From assembly GCA_043557195.1 (NCBI GenBank), contig CP121314.1, positions 1,178,001-1,242,000 on the forward strand: a DNA stretch of 64,000 nucleotides, in the 5' to 3' direction. A model generated the notes under the pieces. The model made no database searches and had not been told where the DNA came from. It saw only the letters and a program-made list of their open reading frames with translations. This document shows, piece after piece, positions 18,576 to 28,418 of this stretch. Within the stretch, counting starts at the first letter, position 1; each line of letters opens with the position of its first letter. Made by a program: the position numbers and the translations under genes. The stretch is from Jejuia sp043557195 (GTDB lineage Bacteria; Bacteroidota; Bacteroidia; Flavobacteriales; Flavobacteriaceae).

Positions 18576-20069
18576 TTATCTATTACGCCAAAAGAAAGGC
18601 GTAAATAACACTAAAACGGTAAACAGTTCTAATCGCCCAATAAGCATTAGAAATGATGCCCACCATTGCGCCAATGGAGGTAATGCAGCATAGTTATTTA
18701 CAGGACCAAAATCACCAAGTGCAGGCCCTACGTTTCCTAAACTAGAGGCTGCTAAACCTATGGCAGACGCAAAATCTAATTGAAACATGGAAAACACCAA
18801 CGCGCCAATAATAAATGATAGCATGTAGAGAATAAAGAAACCTAATATATTGAATACAATATCTCCTGAAATGGCCTTCATATTGTAGCGAACGGGTAAA
18901 ATTGCGCTAGGATGCAACGCTCGCTTGAACTCCAAAAATCCATTTTTGATCAATAATAAATGACGCACGACTTTTACACCACCTGATGTACTTCCTGCTG
19001 ATCCGCCTAAAAACATCAAACCGAAAAAGAAAACTAATAAAAATGGTGTCCACAACGTATAATCTGCAGTTACAAAACCTGTGGTAGTTACTATTGCAAG
19101 TACTTGAAACAAGGCATGCCTAAAGGCACTTTCGCCCTCTCCCCAAACCATTGGATGATCTATGGATGATATAGAAACGTCTGCCCTGAAATAAATTAAT
19201 AGTGCGGCGATTGCTGTGAAAATGGCAATGAATTTGAAATAGAGCTTAAACTCTTCGTCATGCAATACTTTTTGAACCTTTCCTTTGAACGCAAAATAGC
19301 TCAAAACAAAATTTGTTCCTGCTAAAAACATAAACAAAATTATGATGTATTGAATTATTGGCTGTCCGTTCCAATGAGCTACACTAGCATTTTTGGTTGA
19401 AAATCCTCCTGTTGAAACCGTACACAATGCATGATTTATAGCATCAAAAAATGACATTCCCGCAACACTCAACAACAACGTTTCGGCAGCAGTATAGCCA
19501 AAATAAATTAACCATAAACGTTTTGCTGTATCTGTAATTCTTGGGTGTAATTTATCGGCACTTGGTCCTGGAGCTTCAGCTGCAAACATTTGCATCCCAC
19601 CTATCCCGAGTAATGGCAAAATGGCAATTGCTAAAACTATGATTCCCATACCACCTATCCAATGCGTTAAACTTCGCCAAAACAAAATCCCTTTTGGCAT
19701 TGCTTCTATATCATTTAAAATAGATGCCCCAGTGGTAGTGTAACCCGACATGGTTTCAAAAAAAGCATTTGTAAAATTGGGAATGCTGCCAGTAACAACA
19801 TAAGGCAATGACCCAGTAAGTGCCATGATTATCCATCCGAAAGCTACAACAATATAACCTTCTCGTTTATTCATTTCTTTGTTATGCTTTCTGGTAAAAA
19901 GCATTGCTAATCCACCTAAAGCAAGTGTAATGATTGCAGCAACAGATAAGCTACCTGTTACACCATCTTTATAAAGAAAACTCACTAATGTTGACAGCAA
20001 CATAAAGCCACCGTTAAAGAGAATAAGTAATCCTAAAAAATGAAAAATGATTTTGTAGTTAAGCTTCAT
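18576..20069 (-). CDS. trkH: TrkH-family potassium uptake membrane subunit
   Basis: The ion-conducting subunit of the Trk K+ uptake system; 497 residues with about ten to twelve membrane segments. The four pore loops with their filter glycines are visible: SGYTTTGASIL, TVSTGGFSTKN, VTTTGFVTADY and SSLGNVGPALG. The second loop lies just before a charged linker. It works with the cytoplasmic regulator TrkA, whose gene lies immediately upstream on the same strand with an 18-base gap, so the two form an operon. The size and topology are normal for TrkH/KtrB. Confidence 0.94.
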   Translation of the reverse strand: MKLNYKIIFHFLGLLILFNGGFMLLSTLVSFLYKDGVTGSLSVAAIITLALGGLAMLFTRKHNKEMNKREGYIVVAFGWIIMALTGSLPYVVTGSIPNFTNAFFETMSGYTTTGASILNDIEAMPKGILFWRSLTHWIGGMGIIVLAIAILPLLGIGGMQMFAAEAPGPSADKLHPRITDTAKRLWLIYFGYTAAETLLLSVAGMSFFDAINHALCTVSTGGFSTKNASVAHWNGQPIIQYIIILFMFLAGTNFVLSYFAFKGKVQKVLHDEEFKLYFKFIAIFTAIAALLIYFRADVSISSIDHPMVWGEGESAFRHALFQVLAIVTTTGFVTADYTLWTPFLLVFFFGLMFLGGSAGSTSGGVKVVRHLLLIKNGFLEFKRALHPSAILPVRYNMKAISGDIVFNILGFFILYMLSFIIGALVFSMFQLDFASAIGLAASSLGNVGPALGDFGPVNNYAALPPLAQWWASFLMLIGRLELFTVLVLFTPFFWRNR

Positions 20070-20087
20070 AGAGTAGAATTCATCATG

Positions 20088-21434
20088 CTAGAATAATTTC
20101 TCAACACCTTTAATAGAACGCAACAAGCTACAAACCACAACTTTATCACCTTCTTGTATTTTAAAATCACCGAGCGCTATATAACCTACATTACCTCTAA
20201 TAACACCACCGATAATTGCTGAACGCGGAAAATCTACATTCTTAATAAGCTTATCACATATAGCTGAGGTAGACTTTACTTCAAACTCCAATAACTCTGC
20301 ATTCATGTTGCTCAACTTTGTCATAGCCACAACCTCACCTTTTCTGATGTATCTAAAAATACTATTTGCTGCTAGGAGTTTTTTATTAATCAACGTATCA
20401 ATCCCAATAGAATGAGATAATTCAAAATAATCCATATTCTCAACTAAGGCAATGGATTTCTTCACGCCTTTAGATTTAGCTACTAAACAAGACATAATGT
20501 TTGTTTCAGAATTATCACCAACGGCAATAAACGCATCCATTTCGCTGATGTTTTCTTCATCTAAAACATCAACTTTCCGTCCATCACTTTTAATTACCAA
20601 AATATTAGGCAGCTGATCTGCAATATCAAAAGCACGCTCCTTATCGCCTTCTAAAAGTTTAATATTAAAACCTTTATCACTTAAATCGCGCGCTGCTTTA
20701 AATCCTATTTCGGTACCGCCTAAAATCATTACGTTTTTAATCTCAGTATTCTTTTTTCCTGTTAATCTGCATAGCTCCTCTGCACCACCTTCTGAAGTAA
20801 TAAAAACCACATTATCACCTTCTTTAAAAATAGTATCTCCTCTTGGAATTAGAGTGTACTGTGTGCCTTGGCGCTGAATGGCGATAGGAATAAAATGAAT
20901 TTCTGGGAATATTTTTGCAGCTTCCTTTACGTTTTTACCAACAAATGAAGCTTCTTTAGAGAGGGTAAGTCCAGCCATAGTTAAGGCGCCTTCCTCAAAT
21001 TCGTAAGTATCACTAAATGATGACTGTCTTAAAGATAATTCAATTTCAGATGCTGCTAAAGCTTCAGGCGAAATCAATTCATCAATACCGAATCTGGTAA
21101 AACCAACTTCTTCTTTATTGGTAATAAATTCTGTATTCGAAATTCTTGCAATGGTACGTTTTGCGCCCAACTGTTTTGCTAAAACACAAACTGTAATATT
21201 AGTGGTTTCTGATGCTGTAACAGCAATAAGCAAATCACATATATCTACTTTAGCATCTCTTAAAATAGAAATAGAAGTAGCATCACCTCGAATTACCTTT
21301 ATGTCCAAATGGGTATCTGCGTAGGTTAAACTCTCTTTGACTGTATCTATTAAAGTAATTTCCTGAGACTCGTAGGACAATAATTTTGCTAAATGAAATC
21401 CAACTTCACCAGCTCCAGCAATTATTATTTTCAT
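20088..21434 (-). CDS. trkA: Trk potassium transporter NAD+-binding subunit TrkA
   Basis: A cytoplasmic regulator that gates TrkH; 448 residues with duplicated RCK modules. The first Rossmann motif is IIAGAGEVGFHLAKLL at residue 3. The second is VMILGGTEIGFKAARDL near residue 235, with a shorter, diverged glycine pattern (GGTEIG). Each is followed by a TrkA-C domain, the second ending in IQEGDKVVVCSLLRSI. It is the first gene of the trkA-trkH operon. It is divergent from ubiE with a 149-base promoter region between them. Confidence 0.94.
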   Translation of the reverse strand: MKIIIAGAGEVGFHLAKLLSYESQEITLIDTVKESLTYADTHLDIKVIRGDATSISILRDAKVDICDLLIAVTASETTNITVCVLAKQLGAKRTIARISNTEFITNKEEVGFTRFGIDELISPEALAASEIELSLRQSSFSDTYEFEEGALTMAGLTLSKEASFVGKNVKEAAKIFPEIHFIPIAIQRQGTQYTLIPRGDTIFKEGDNVVFITSEGGAEELCRLTGKKNTEIKNVMILGGTEIGFKAARDLSDKGFNIKLLEGDKERAFDIADQLPNILVIKSDGRKVDVLDEENISEMDAFIAVGDNSETNIMSCLVAKSKGVKKSIALVENMDYFELSHSIGIDTLINKKLLAANSIFRYIRKGEVVAMTKLSNMNAELLEFEVKSTSAICDKLIKNVDFPRSAIIGGVIRGNVGYIALGDFKIQEGDKVVVCSLLRSIKGVEKLF

Positions 21435-21559
21435 TCTATATGTATATCATAAAAAGTGGTACAAAGATACTATAAAATCCATACTCTAACATGAAATGTT
21501 ATGAACATGGTTGGGTTACAGTTACATTACTGTTCTTAGGTAGAAATAATTTAAATATG

Positions 21560-21567
21560 TAAGTTTG
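21560..21567 (+). promoter_or_regulatory. -7 box of the ubiE-porT operon
   Basis: TAAGTTTG fits TAnnTTTG exactly, but the -33 region is poor. If used, the transcript would start about ten bases before the TTG start of ubiE, giving a very short leader. Confidence 0.4.
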
Positions 21568-21583
21568 CCAAAAAAATAGCGAT

Positions 21584-22309
21584 TTGTCTAAAATTAAACC
21601 TTATAAAGATAGCGACCTGAGCAAAAAAGAACAGGTAACTAAAATGTTCGATACTATTTCTGGAGATTATGATGGTTTAAACCGTGTGATTTCCTTTGGA
21701 ATAGATGTTAAGTGGCGTAAAAAAGTGGTGAAACTGGTTAAGGAACAACAACCAAAAATGATTCTTGATATTGCCACTGGAACCGGAGATTTGGCTATTG
21801 CTATGGCTGATACCGATGCTGAAAAGATTGTTGGTTTAGATATTAGTAGTGGCATGCTAGACATTGGAAAGGAAAAAATTAACAAGAAAGGTTTATCTTC
21901 TAAAATCGAAATGGTTTTGGGTGATTCTGAAAACATGCCTTTTGAAGACAATACCTTCGATGCCATAACTGTTGCCTTTGGTGTTAGAAACTTTGAAAAC
22001 CTAAAAAACGGATTAAAAGAAATACTTCGCGTACTTAAACCTGGTGGTGTTTTTGTTATTTTAGAAACCTCAGTACCAACTAAAACACCTTATAAACAAG
22101 GATATAGTTTTTACACAAAGAATATATTACCATTAATAGGACGTGCTTTTTCAAAAGACAGAAGTGCTTATAAGTATTTATGTGAATCTGCTTCTGTTTT
22201 TCCTTATGGTGAAGTGCTAAACAATATTTTACGTGAAATTGGGTTTATTAATGTTGAAGATTTTCCTCAGACATTTGGGGTGGCAACAATTTATAAATCA
22301 TCAAAGTAA
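21584..22309 (+). CDS. ubiE: Demethylmenaquinone methyltransferase (UbiE/MenG)
   Basis: A SAM-dependent enzyme that methylates demethylmenaquinone in the last step of menaquinone synthesis; 241 residues. Motif I is ILDIATGTGDLAIAM near residue 60. The family signatures YDGLNRVISFGIDVKWRKK and VAFGVRNFENLKNGLKEILRVLKPGG are intact. The start is TTG at 21584: an in-frame TAA lies at 21560-21562, no ATG lies between, and the next residues (SKIKPYKDSDLSKKEQV) match the family N-terminus. PorT follows after 2 bases, a gene order known in Bacteroidota. Confidence 0.93.
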   Translation: MSKIKPYKDSDLSKKEQVTKMFDTISGDYDGLNRVISFGIDVKWRKKVVKLVKEQQPKMILDIATGTGDLAIAMADTDAEKIVGLDISSGMLDIGKEKINKKGLSSKIEMVLGDSENMPFEDNTFDAITVAFGVRNFENLKNGLKEILRVLKPGGVFVILETSVPTKTPYKQGYSFYTKNILPLIGRAFSKDRSAYKYLCESASVFPYGEVLNNILREIGFINVEDFPQTFGVATIYKSSK

Positions 22310-22311
22310 TT

Positions 22312-23040
22312 ATGAAGCATCTGTTAATTGGTTTTATATTTCTATTCGCCTTTCAAACAACACAAGCACAGTTGTTTAAGAAGGAGAAAATTACCTATGA
22401 TGCAAACCAAGGTCGTGGTACTACAGATTTTAAGTTTTTACGTTGGGGTTATTTTTTAGGAATCAATAGTTACGATTTCAATTTTGATTATAATGAAAAC
22501 CTTCGTGATATTTATGTAGAACGTTCTCCTGGTTTTAGTGTTGGTCTTATCGGTAATATGCGTGTAAATAGCTTTCTCGATTTAAGGTTAGAACCAGGGT
22601 TATTTATTACCACTAGAAATTTATCTTATGATGAAGAGTATTTTCAAGGTGTTGATTTTAAAGAGTCTGATTTGTCTCGCGAAGTAAAATCTACATACAT
22701 TCATATACCGCTATTATTAAAAGTGTCTACAAAACGCATCAATAACTTTAAACCATTTATTGTTGGAGGGTTTTCTACAGCGATAAACTTATCAAGTAAC
22801 GAAAACAACCCTGACGATAACAGCAAAGGACAATTTAGAACTAAAGGTAGTCCGCTGTTTTATGAATTAGGATTTGGGATTGACTTTTACCTCTACAATT
22901 TTAAATTTACGCCTTCTATCCGTGGATTATTTGGAATGGGTGATGAGTTAGTTCGAGATAATGACCCAAACAGCCCCTGGACAAGTAACATTACTAGAAT
23001 GCAAACCAGAGGTGTTTTTATCAATTTTACTTTTCAATAA
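22312..23040 (+). CDS. porT: T9SS component PorT (SprT)
   Basis: An outer-membrane beta-barrel protein needed for type IX secretion and gliding; 242 residues. It has a signal peptide (MKHLLIGFIFLFAFQTTQAQ), then the family pattern FKFLRWGYFLGINSYDFNFDY, LRLEPGLFIT, STYIHIPLLLKVSTKR and a C-terminal strand TRGVFINFTFQ ending in an aromatic residue. It starts 2 bases after the ubiE stop, implying co-transcription. The T9SS cargo protein at 15349 is a likely client. No other T9SS secretion gene is seen in the window. Confidence 0.88.
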   Translation: MKHLLIGFIFLFAFQTTQAQLFKKEKITYDANQGRGTTDFKFLRWGYFLGINSYDFNFDYNENLRDIYVERSPGFSVGLIGNMRVNSFLDLRLEPGLFITTRNLSYDEEYFQGVDFKESDLSREVKSTYIHIPLLLKVSTKRINNFKPFIVGGFSTAINLSSNENNPDDNSKGQFRTKGSPLFYELGFGIDFYLYNFKFTPSIRGLFGMGDELVRDNDPNSPWTSNITRMQTRGVFINFTFQ

Positions 23041-23052
23041 ACGTTATATTTC

Positions 23053-23592
23053 CTAATTAGTCTTTGTAATTATAAAATTAAGCATAGCTTCAGACTCCGC
23101 CCCTGTTTGGTTTAACCAAACACTGTAATTACCTGCTGGCAATGCTCCAGTAAATCCTTGAGCTCCAGTTAAACCTCCAATATCAGATAAAATGTTATTA
23201 CCTCTATTGGCAACACCATAAACCATCCCACCTAATAAATCGCTAGCATTAGTATTAGCTGCATCAGTTGGAAATGTATTTCCACTTACTATACCAATAA
23301 AACCTGCATCATCATTAGAAATATAGTCATCCACAACTATTTGAGATAATTCATAGCCCGCTGGAACCGTGAATGTAAAATAATCTACATCGCTAGAAGA
23401 TTGTGTAGCAGTAATTGTATTTTGCCCACCTACAAAAGCTAAAACAGTTGGTGTGCTATTAGTATTTGCTAGATCGCCACTTAAATTTTCATTGTAATCA
23501 AAACTTTGTAATGGTGGTTCAGTAGTATCGTCGTCGTTGTTACACGCCATCATAACACTTAGGGATAAGGCTAATAAAAAGAACTTTTTCAT
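23053..23592 (-). CDS. Lipoprotein with PPC-like C-terminal domain
   Basis: A lipoprotein of 179 residues from the ATG at 23592, chosen because MKKFFLLALSLSVMMAC gives a standard signal and lipobox; an upstream ATG at 23652 would add 20 unlikely residues. An acidic linker (NNDDDTTEPP) follows the lipid-bearing Cys. The C-terminal part has the look of a pre-peptidase (PPC) beta sandwich: SSDVDYFTFTVPAGYELSQIVV and LPAGNYSVWLNQTG. No catalytic domain is present. The role is unknown. It is convergent with porT, with 12 bases between the stops. Confidence 0.72.
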   Translation of the reverse strand: MKKFFLLALSLSVMMACNNDDDTTEPPLQSFDYNENLSGDLANTNSTPTVLAFVGGQNTITATQSSSDVDYFTFTVPAGYELSQIVVDDYISNDDAGFIGIVSGNTFPTDAANTNASDLLGGMVYGVANRGNNILSDIGGLTGAQGFTGALPAGNYSVWLNQTGAESEAMLNFIITKTN

Positions 23593-23706
23593 TTTAATTT
23601 TTTTAAGGTTAATATTATTTAAGATATGAGGTCGAAAAGCATAATTAATCATTTCAAAAATGAAACGTTGAATTTCTTTTTAAATTGCAAAAATCATAGA
23701 TGTTCT

Positions 23707-24429
23707 CTACAAATTTCGTCTAAACTCACTTAACAAAATAGCTGTAGCAGTAGCCACATTTAAGCTTTCTGTTGCTTGTAAATCTCCAAATCTAGGTATA
23801 GCGATACGTTTTTCAATTTTAGCTTCAACAGTATCAGAAATACCATTTGCCTCGTTTCCCATTACTAAAACACCCTTTTCTGGCAGTACCATTTTATACA
23901 CATCTTTGCCATCCATAAAAGCACCAAAAACTGGAGATTGAGTTTCATTTAAAAATACTTCCAAATCTAAATAATTAATATTTACTCTTGTTATTGAACC
24001 CATTGTAGCTTGTAAAACTTTAGGATTATAACAATCTACCGTTTGTTTGCTACACACTAAATCTTTAATCCCAAACCAATCGCACAACCTGATAATGGTT
24101 CCTAAATTCCCAGGATCTCTAACATCATCCAAAGTTACAATCAACTTACTATGATTAATAGGTTTAGCCTCAGGTATTTTAAAAACAGCCAGAGCCTTAT
24201 TGGGTGTTTTTAAAAAACTTATACGTTTTAAATCACTTTCTGAAATTAAATTTTCGGTTTTGGCATCAATATTGAAGGTTTCAGTCGTATATAAATCTTG
24301 AAGTTGGAAACTTGATTGCAAGAGTTCGTTGATGGTTTTAACCCCTTCAACTACGAAACAACGTTCTTGAAGTCTAAATTTTTTCTGACTTAATCGATTT
24401 ATATATTTTATTTGATTTTTAGAAAGCAT
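23707..24429 (-). CDS. SpoU/TrmH-family RNA 2'-O-methyltransferase
   Basis: A SAM-dependent RNA ribose methyltransferase of 240 residues. The N-terminal substrate-binding domain (LSQKKFRLQERCFVVEGVKTINELL) is of the SpoU_sub_bind type. The C-terminal SPOUT domain carries motif 1 LDDVRDPGNLGTIIRLCDWFG, motif 2 VLVMGNEANGIS and motif 3 IPRFGDLQATESLNVATATAILL. It resembles RlmB-type 23S rRNA enzymes, but the exact target cannot be set from sequence. It is divergent from tamL with a 167-base shared promoter region, which includes TATGTTTG on the minus strand at 24448-24455. Confidence 0.92.
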   Translation of the reverse strand: MLSKNQIKYINRLSQKKFRLQERCFVVEGVKTINELLQSSFQLQDLYTTETFNIDAKTENLISESDLKRISFLKTPNKALAVFKIPEAKPINHSKLIVTLDDVRDPGNLGTIIRLCDWFGIKDLVCSKQTVDCYNPKVLQATMGSITRVNINYLDLEVFLNETQSPVFGAFMDGKDVYKMVLPEKGVLVMGNEANGISDTVEAKIEKRIAIPRFGDLQATESLNVATATAILLSEFRRNL

Positions 24430-24596
24430 TTATCTAATATGATTATGCAAACATAAAGAAAATGCTAAACTATTTACTTGCAAAGTACTGGGTTACTTTA
24501 ATTAGAAATAATGTATTTTTGAAGGCAATAGTTACAGGTTAAACCAATCGTATAATTACTGAATTTCAACATAAATCTTTAAAGATTTAATTGTAA

Positions 24597-27116
24597 GTGT
24601 ATTTGAGACAACTTTTTTTTGGGATATTATCATTGTTTACGCTTTTTGGCTGTTTTACCTCTTGTAATACGGTTAAAAGAGTAGCTGAAGACGAACACTT
24701 GTTAATAAACAACACCGTAATTGTTGACGGTAAAAAAGATAATTCAGAAACCACAAACAGTTTACTCTACCAAAAACCTAATAGCAAAGTACCTTTACGC
24801 CTTCATATTTATAATTTGGCACGACCAAATATTGATTCAATTATAGAAACTAAGTTGGCTGATTCTAGTAAACTAGGTGCAAAACGCATCTTATCAAAGA
24901 AACAGTTTTTCAAAATGCAAGAATCTAAATTGCACTTTAATCAATGGTTAAAGAAAACTGGAGAAGCACCCGTTATTGTTAGTGAAGAGAAAACTAAAAA
25001 ATCTGTAAAACGCCTGCAAGACTATTATATCAACAATGGCTGGTTTAATGTTTCGGGAGCGTACGATATTCAAAAAAAGGAGAATAAAAGAGCGGAAGTA
25101 ACTTATAATATTGAAAGAGGTCCTGCCTTTATCATCGATTCTATTTCAGAAAACATCGCATCTCCTGCTGTAGAGACTTTGTATCCAAGATTCAGAAAAA
25201 ATGCACTAGTAAAAAAAGGAGAACAATATAAAACCATAAATTTTGAATTGGAGCGTGAACGTATTTCGGGTTTACTTAGAAATCATGGGTTATTTCATTT
25301 TAAACAAGATTACATTACTGCTGAAATAGACACCATTGGAACCAACAATAAAGTGAATGTGAATTTTAATATTCAAAATAGGGCCATTAGAACACATGAC
25401 TCCATTGTTCGTAAACCTTTCAAAATTTTTAAAGTAAAGGATGTAAATATTTACACCGATCATTCATTTACAAACCAAGGTACTACTCCCAAAGACTCCA
25501 TATCTTTTAATAATTTCAACCTCTATAGCTATGGAGAAATGCGCTATAAACCAAAAGCCATTACTGATGCTATTTTTATAGCACCTAATTCGCTATTTAA
25601 GGATATTGACAGAACTTATACCTACAGGCATTTAAACGAATTAAGGACTTTTAAATATCCTGATATTGAATATATTGAAGAGAACGACACGACACTTACT
25701 GCAAACATCTATTTAACACCGCTAAAAAAGTTTAGCCTTGGTTTCAGTACTGAAGCTTCTACGAGTAACATTCAAAGAATTGGTTTTGCAATCAATCCTA
25801 GTTTAATGATTAGAAATATTTTTAAAGGTGCCGAAACTTTTGAAATTTCTGGAACTGCTGCTATTGGCTCCTCCTCAGAAGGCAATAGACAAGACGGTGA
25901 TCCATTTTTTGATATAAATGAATTGGCATTAGATTTAAGATTAACTATCCCAAGATTATTTACCCCATTCAATACTGATAAAATCATTCCAAAATACATG
26001 TTTCCATCCACTAGAATTTCTCTATCTGGATCAGGTCAAACTAATATTGGATTGGATAAGCAGGCACTAAGCGGAATTTTGAGCTACAACTGGAGGCCAA
26101 CAACCAAAGTAACAAATCAGCTCGATTTGTTCAATATTCAATATGTTAGAAACTTAAATATTAATAATTATTTTGACATTTACACATCTTCATATGGTAG
26201 GCTTAATGATATTTCAAAATCTATAAATTACAATAACGGAGAAGATCTTTCACGAGATAATGGTGAACCAGAACTTTTTATTGACGATGTCCTAAATAAT
26301 AACACATCCTTAATACCTAGTGACGAGGATTTCAGACGTGTATCTGCTATTGACGAACGTAAAGATAGACTAACCGAAGACAACTTGATTTTATCAACTA
26401 GTTTTAGTTTTATTAAGGACAATCGAAGAAATTTACTTGATGAAGATTTTTCGATTTTTAGATTCAAAATTGAATCTGCCGGAACACTTTTGGCAAATGC
26501 TTCCCGACTATTGGGACTTGAAAAAGATAGTGATGATAGGTTTGAGTTGTTTAATGTGGCATTCTCACAATACATAAAAACTGAGCTTGATTATATAAAA
26601 CGTTGGGATTTAGGAAAAAAGAACATATTTGCTATTCGTAGCTTTTTTGGTATTGCCATTCCTTATGGAAATTCAAGTAACATACCATTTGCAAAGAGTT
26701 TCTTTGGCGGGGGAGCAAACGATAATAGAGCTTGGACTGCCTACGCCCTCGGTCCAGGAAGTTCAGAAACAACCGATGAGTTTAACGAAGCTAACCTTAA
26801 AATAGCCCTTAGTGCAGAACAACGTTTTAATCTGTTTGGAGATTTAAATGGTGCCTTGTTTGTTGATGCTGGAAATATTTGGAATGTATTAGATGATGTT
26901 GATGACCCGAGGGCAACATTCTCCGGTTTAAACTCTCTGGAAGATATCGCTGTAGGTTCAGGCTTTGGATTACGTTATGATTTTAGCTTCTTTCTGTTTC
27001 GTTTTGATGTTGGTTTTAAAACCTACGATCCATCTTATCGCGACGAGAACCGTTGGTTTAATGATTACAACTTTAAAAATGCGGTTTACAATATTGGTAT
27101 TAACTATCCCTTCTAA
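24597..27116 (+). CDS. tamL: TamL: BamA/TamA-family outer-membrane lipoprotein
   Basis: An 839-residue Omp85-family protein with a lipoprotein signal (LFTLFGCFTSC), the feature that separates Bacteroidota TamL from TamA. The N-terminal 400 residues contain POTRA-like repeats (VKRLQDYYINNGWFNVSGAYDI, ERERISGLLRNHGLFHFKQDYI). The last 400 residues form the membrane barrel: SFFGGGANDNRAWTAYALGPG is the conserved lid segment, and the C-terminus is NIGINYPF. It takes part in translocation or assembly of envelope proteins with TamB. The start is GTG at 24597; a TTG at 24603 is the alternative. No tamB is in the window. Confidence 0.88.
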   Translation: MYLRQLFFGILSLFTLFGCFTSCNTVKRVAEDEHLLINNTVIVDGKKDNSETTNSLLYQKPNSKVPLRLHIYNLARPNIDSIIETKLADSSKLGAKRILSKKQFFKMQESKLHFNQWLKKTGEAPVIVSEEKTKKSVKRLQDYYINNGWFNVSGAYDIQKKENKRAEVTYNIERGPAFIIDSISENIASPAVETLYPRFRKNALVKKGEQYKTINFELERERISGLLRNHGLFHFKQDYITAEIDTIGTNNKVNVNFNIQNRAIRTHDSIVRKPFKIFKVKDVNIYTDHSFTNQGTTPKDSISFNNFNLYSYGEMRYKPKAITDAIFIAPNSLFKDIDRTYTYRHLNELRTFKYPDIEYIEENDTTLTANIYLTPLKKFSLGFSTEASTSNIQRIGFAINPSLMIRNIFKGAETFEISGTAAIGSSSEGNRQDGDPFFDINELALDLRLTIPRLFTPFNTDKIIPKYMFPSTRISLSGSGQTNIGLDKQALSGILSYNWRPTTKVTNQLDLFNIQYVRNLNINNYFDIYTSSYGRLNDISKSINYNNGEDLSRDNGEPELFIDDVLNNNTSLIPSDEDFRRVSAIDERKDRLTEDNLILSTSFSFIKDNRRNLLDEDFSIFRFKIESAGTLLANASRLLGLEKDSDDRFELFNVAFSQYIKTELDYIKRWDLGKKNIFAIRSFFGIAIPYGNSSNIPFAKSFFGGGANDNRAWTAYALGPGSSETTDEFNEANLKIALSAEQRFNLFGDLNGALFVDAGNIWNVLDDVDDPRATFSGLNSLEDIAVGSGFGLRYDFSFFLFRFDVGFKTYDPSYRDENRWFNDYNFKNAVYNIGINYPF

Positions 27117-27196
27117 GAGATTGTCTAACTATAACGTTTTAGCCAACAAATACTATTTTCATTATAAATCATTGATATAGAAACTATAAAAATGAT

Positions 27197-27204
27197 TATT
27201 TTTG
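27197..27204 (+). promoter_or_regulatory. -7 box of the fbaA promoter
   Basis: TATTTTTG matches TAnnTTTG, with TTG at 27172-27174 as a fair -33 box. It lies 33 bases upstream of the ATG at 27238, which supports that ATG as the start. Confidence 0.5.
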
Positions 27205-27237
27205 TTCTTCAAAATAATTAAAAACTACATAAAAACA

Positions 27238-28305
27238 ATGGCTCATAATATAAAACCAGGAGTAGCAACAGGAGATGAAGTACAAGCTATTTTCAACCAT
27301 GCTAAGGCAAACGGATATGCACTACCTGCAGTTAATGTAATAGGTTCAGATACTATAAATGGTGTTTTAGAAACTGCAAGAGATTTAAATTCTCCAGTAA
27401 TTATTCAGTTTTCTAACGGAGGTGCACAATTTAATGCTGGAAAAGGATTGAGTAATGATGGTCAGAAAGCTGCAATAGCTGGGGCAGTTGCAGGCGCAAA
27501 ACATGTACACACATTGGCAGAAGCTTATGGTGTTACTGTGATTTTACATACCGACCACTGTGCAAAAAAACTATTACCTTGGATTGATGGTTTATTAGAT
27601 GCAAGTGAAGTACATTACAAAGAAACTGGAAAATCACTATTTAGTTCTCACATGATTGACCTATCGGAAGAGCCAATTGAAGAAAACATTGAAATTTGTA
27701 AACAATATCTAGAAAGAATGTCTAAAATGGACATGACTTTAGAAATTGAATTAGGCATAACTGGAGGTGAAGAAGATGGTGTAGATAATACAGATGTTGA
27801 CGATTCTAAACTTTACACACAACCAGAAGAAGTAGCTTATGCTTACGAAGAGTTAAGTAAAGTAAGCCCAAGGTTTACAATTGCTGCCGCTTTTGGAAAT
27901 GTTCACGGTGTTTACAAACCAGGAAACGTAAAATTAACGCCAAAAATCTTAAAGAATTCTCAGGAATATATTACAGAAAAATATGGTGTAGAGCATAATC
28001 ACATCGATTTTGTTTTCCATGGTGGTTCTGGTTCTACAGTAGAAGAAATAAGAGAAGGCATTAGCTACGGTGTTATTAAAATGAATATCGATACAGATTT
28101 ACAATATGCTTTTATGAGTGGAATTCGCGATTATATGGGTGCAAAATCTGAGTATTTAAAAGCTCAAATCGGGAACCCTGATGGAGATGATGTTCCTAAT
28201 AAAAAATACTACGACCCAAGAGTTTGGTTACGAGAAGGTGAAAAAAGCTTTGTAGAAAGACTTAAAAAGGCATTCGAAGATTTAAATAACGTAAACACCT
28301 TGTAA
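27238..28305 (+). CDS. fbaA: Class II fructose-bisphosphate aldolase
   Basis: A glycolytic and gluconeogenic enzyme that reversibly splits fructose 1,6-bisphosphate; 355 residues, normal for the class IIA group. The Zn-site segment VILHTDHCAKKLLPW is present, as are the later His segments NVHGVYKPGN and FHGGSGST, and NIDTDLQYAF near the C-terminus. The start ATG at 27238 (MAHNIKPGVATGDEV) is preferred to an in-frame TTG at 27202, which overlaps the promoter. The gene is monocistronic, with a promoter box upstream and a terminator downstream. Confidence 0.96.
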   Translation: MAHNIKPGVATGDEVQAIFNHAKANGYALPAVNVIGSDTINGVLETARDLNSPVIIQFSNGGAQFNAGKGLSNDGQKAAIAGAVAGAKHVHTLAEAYGVTVILHTDHCAKKLLPWIDGLLDASEVHYKETGKSLFSSHMIDLSEEPIEENIEICKQYLERMSKMDMTLEIELGITGGEEDGVDNTDVDDSKLYTQPEEVAYAYEELSKVSPRFTIAAAFGNVHGVYKPGNVKLTPKILKNSQEYITEKYGVEHNHIDFVFHGGSGSTVEEIREGISYGVIKMNIDTDLQYAFMSGIRDYMGAKSEYLKAQIGNPDGDDVPNKKYYDPRVWLREGEKSFVERLKKAFEDLNNVNTL

Positions 28306-28334
28306 AACAAGGTAATTTACTACAAATTATATTG

Positions 28335-28367
28335 AAAAAAGGTTTTGCTAAGAGCAAAGCCTTTTTT
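28335..28367 (+). terminator. Rho-independent terminator of fbaA
   Basis: GGTTTTGC (28341-28348) pairs with GCAAAGCC (28354-28361) through one G-T wobble, flanked by an A run and a T run. It lies 30 bases after the stop codon. Confidence 0.85.
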
Positions 28368-28418
28368 GTTTAAATAATTATTATACAAACAGTTACAAGT
28401 TAAAACTTAATAAAATCC

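Noticed and set aside
18508..18693. Plus-strand open frame starting in copy B
   Set aside because: It runs through a structured repeat and into the antisense of trkH; the product is compositionally random.
26228..26575. Minus-strand open frame of 115 codons, Ser/Leu-rich
   Set aside because: Antisense shadow of tamL; Ser/Leu-rich translations are typical of the reverse strand of AT-rich genes.
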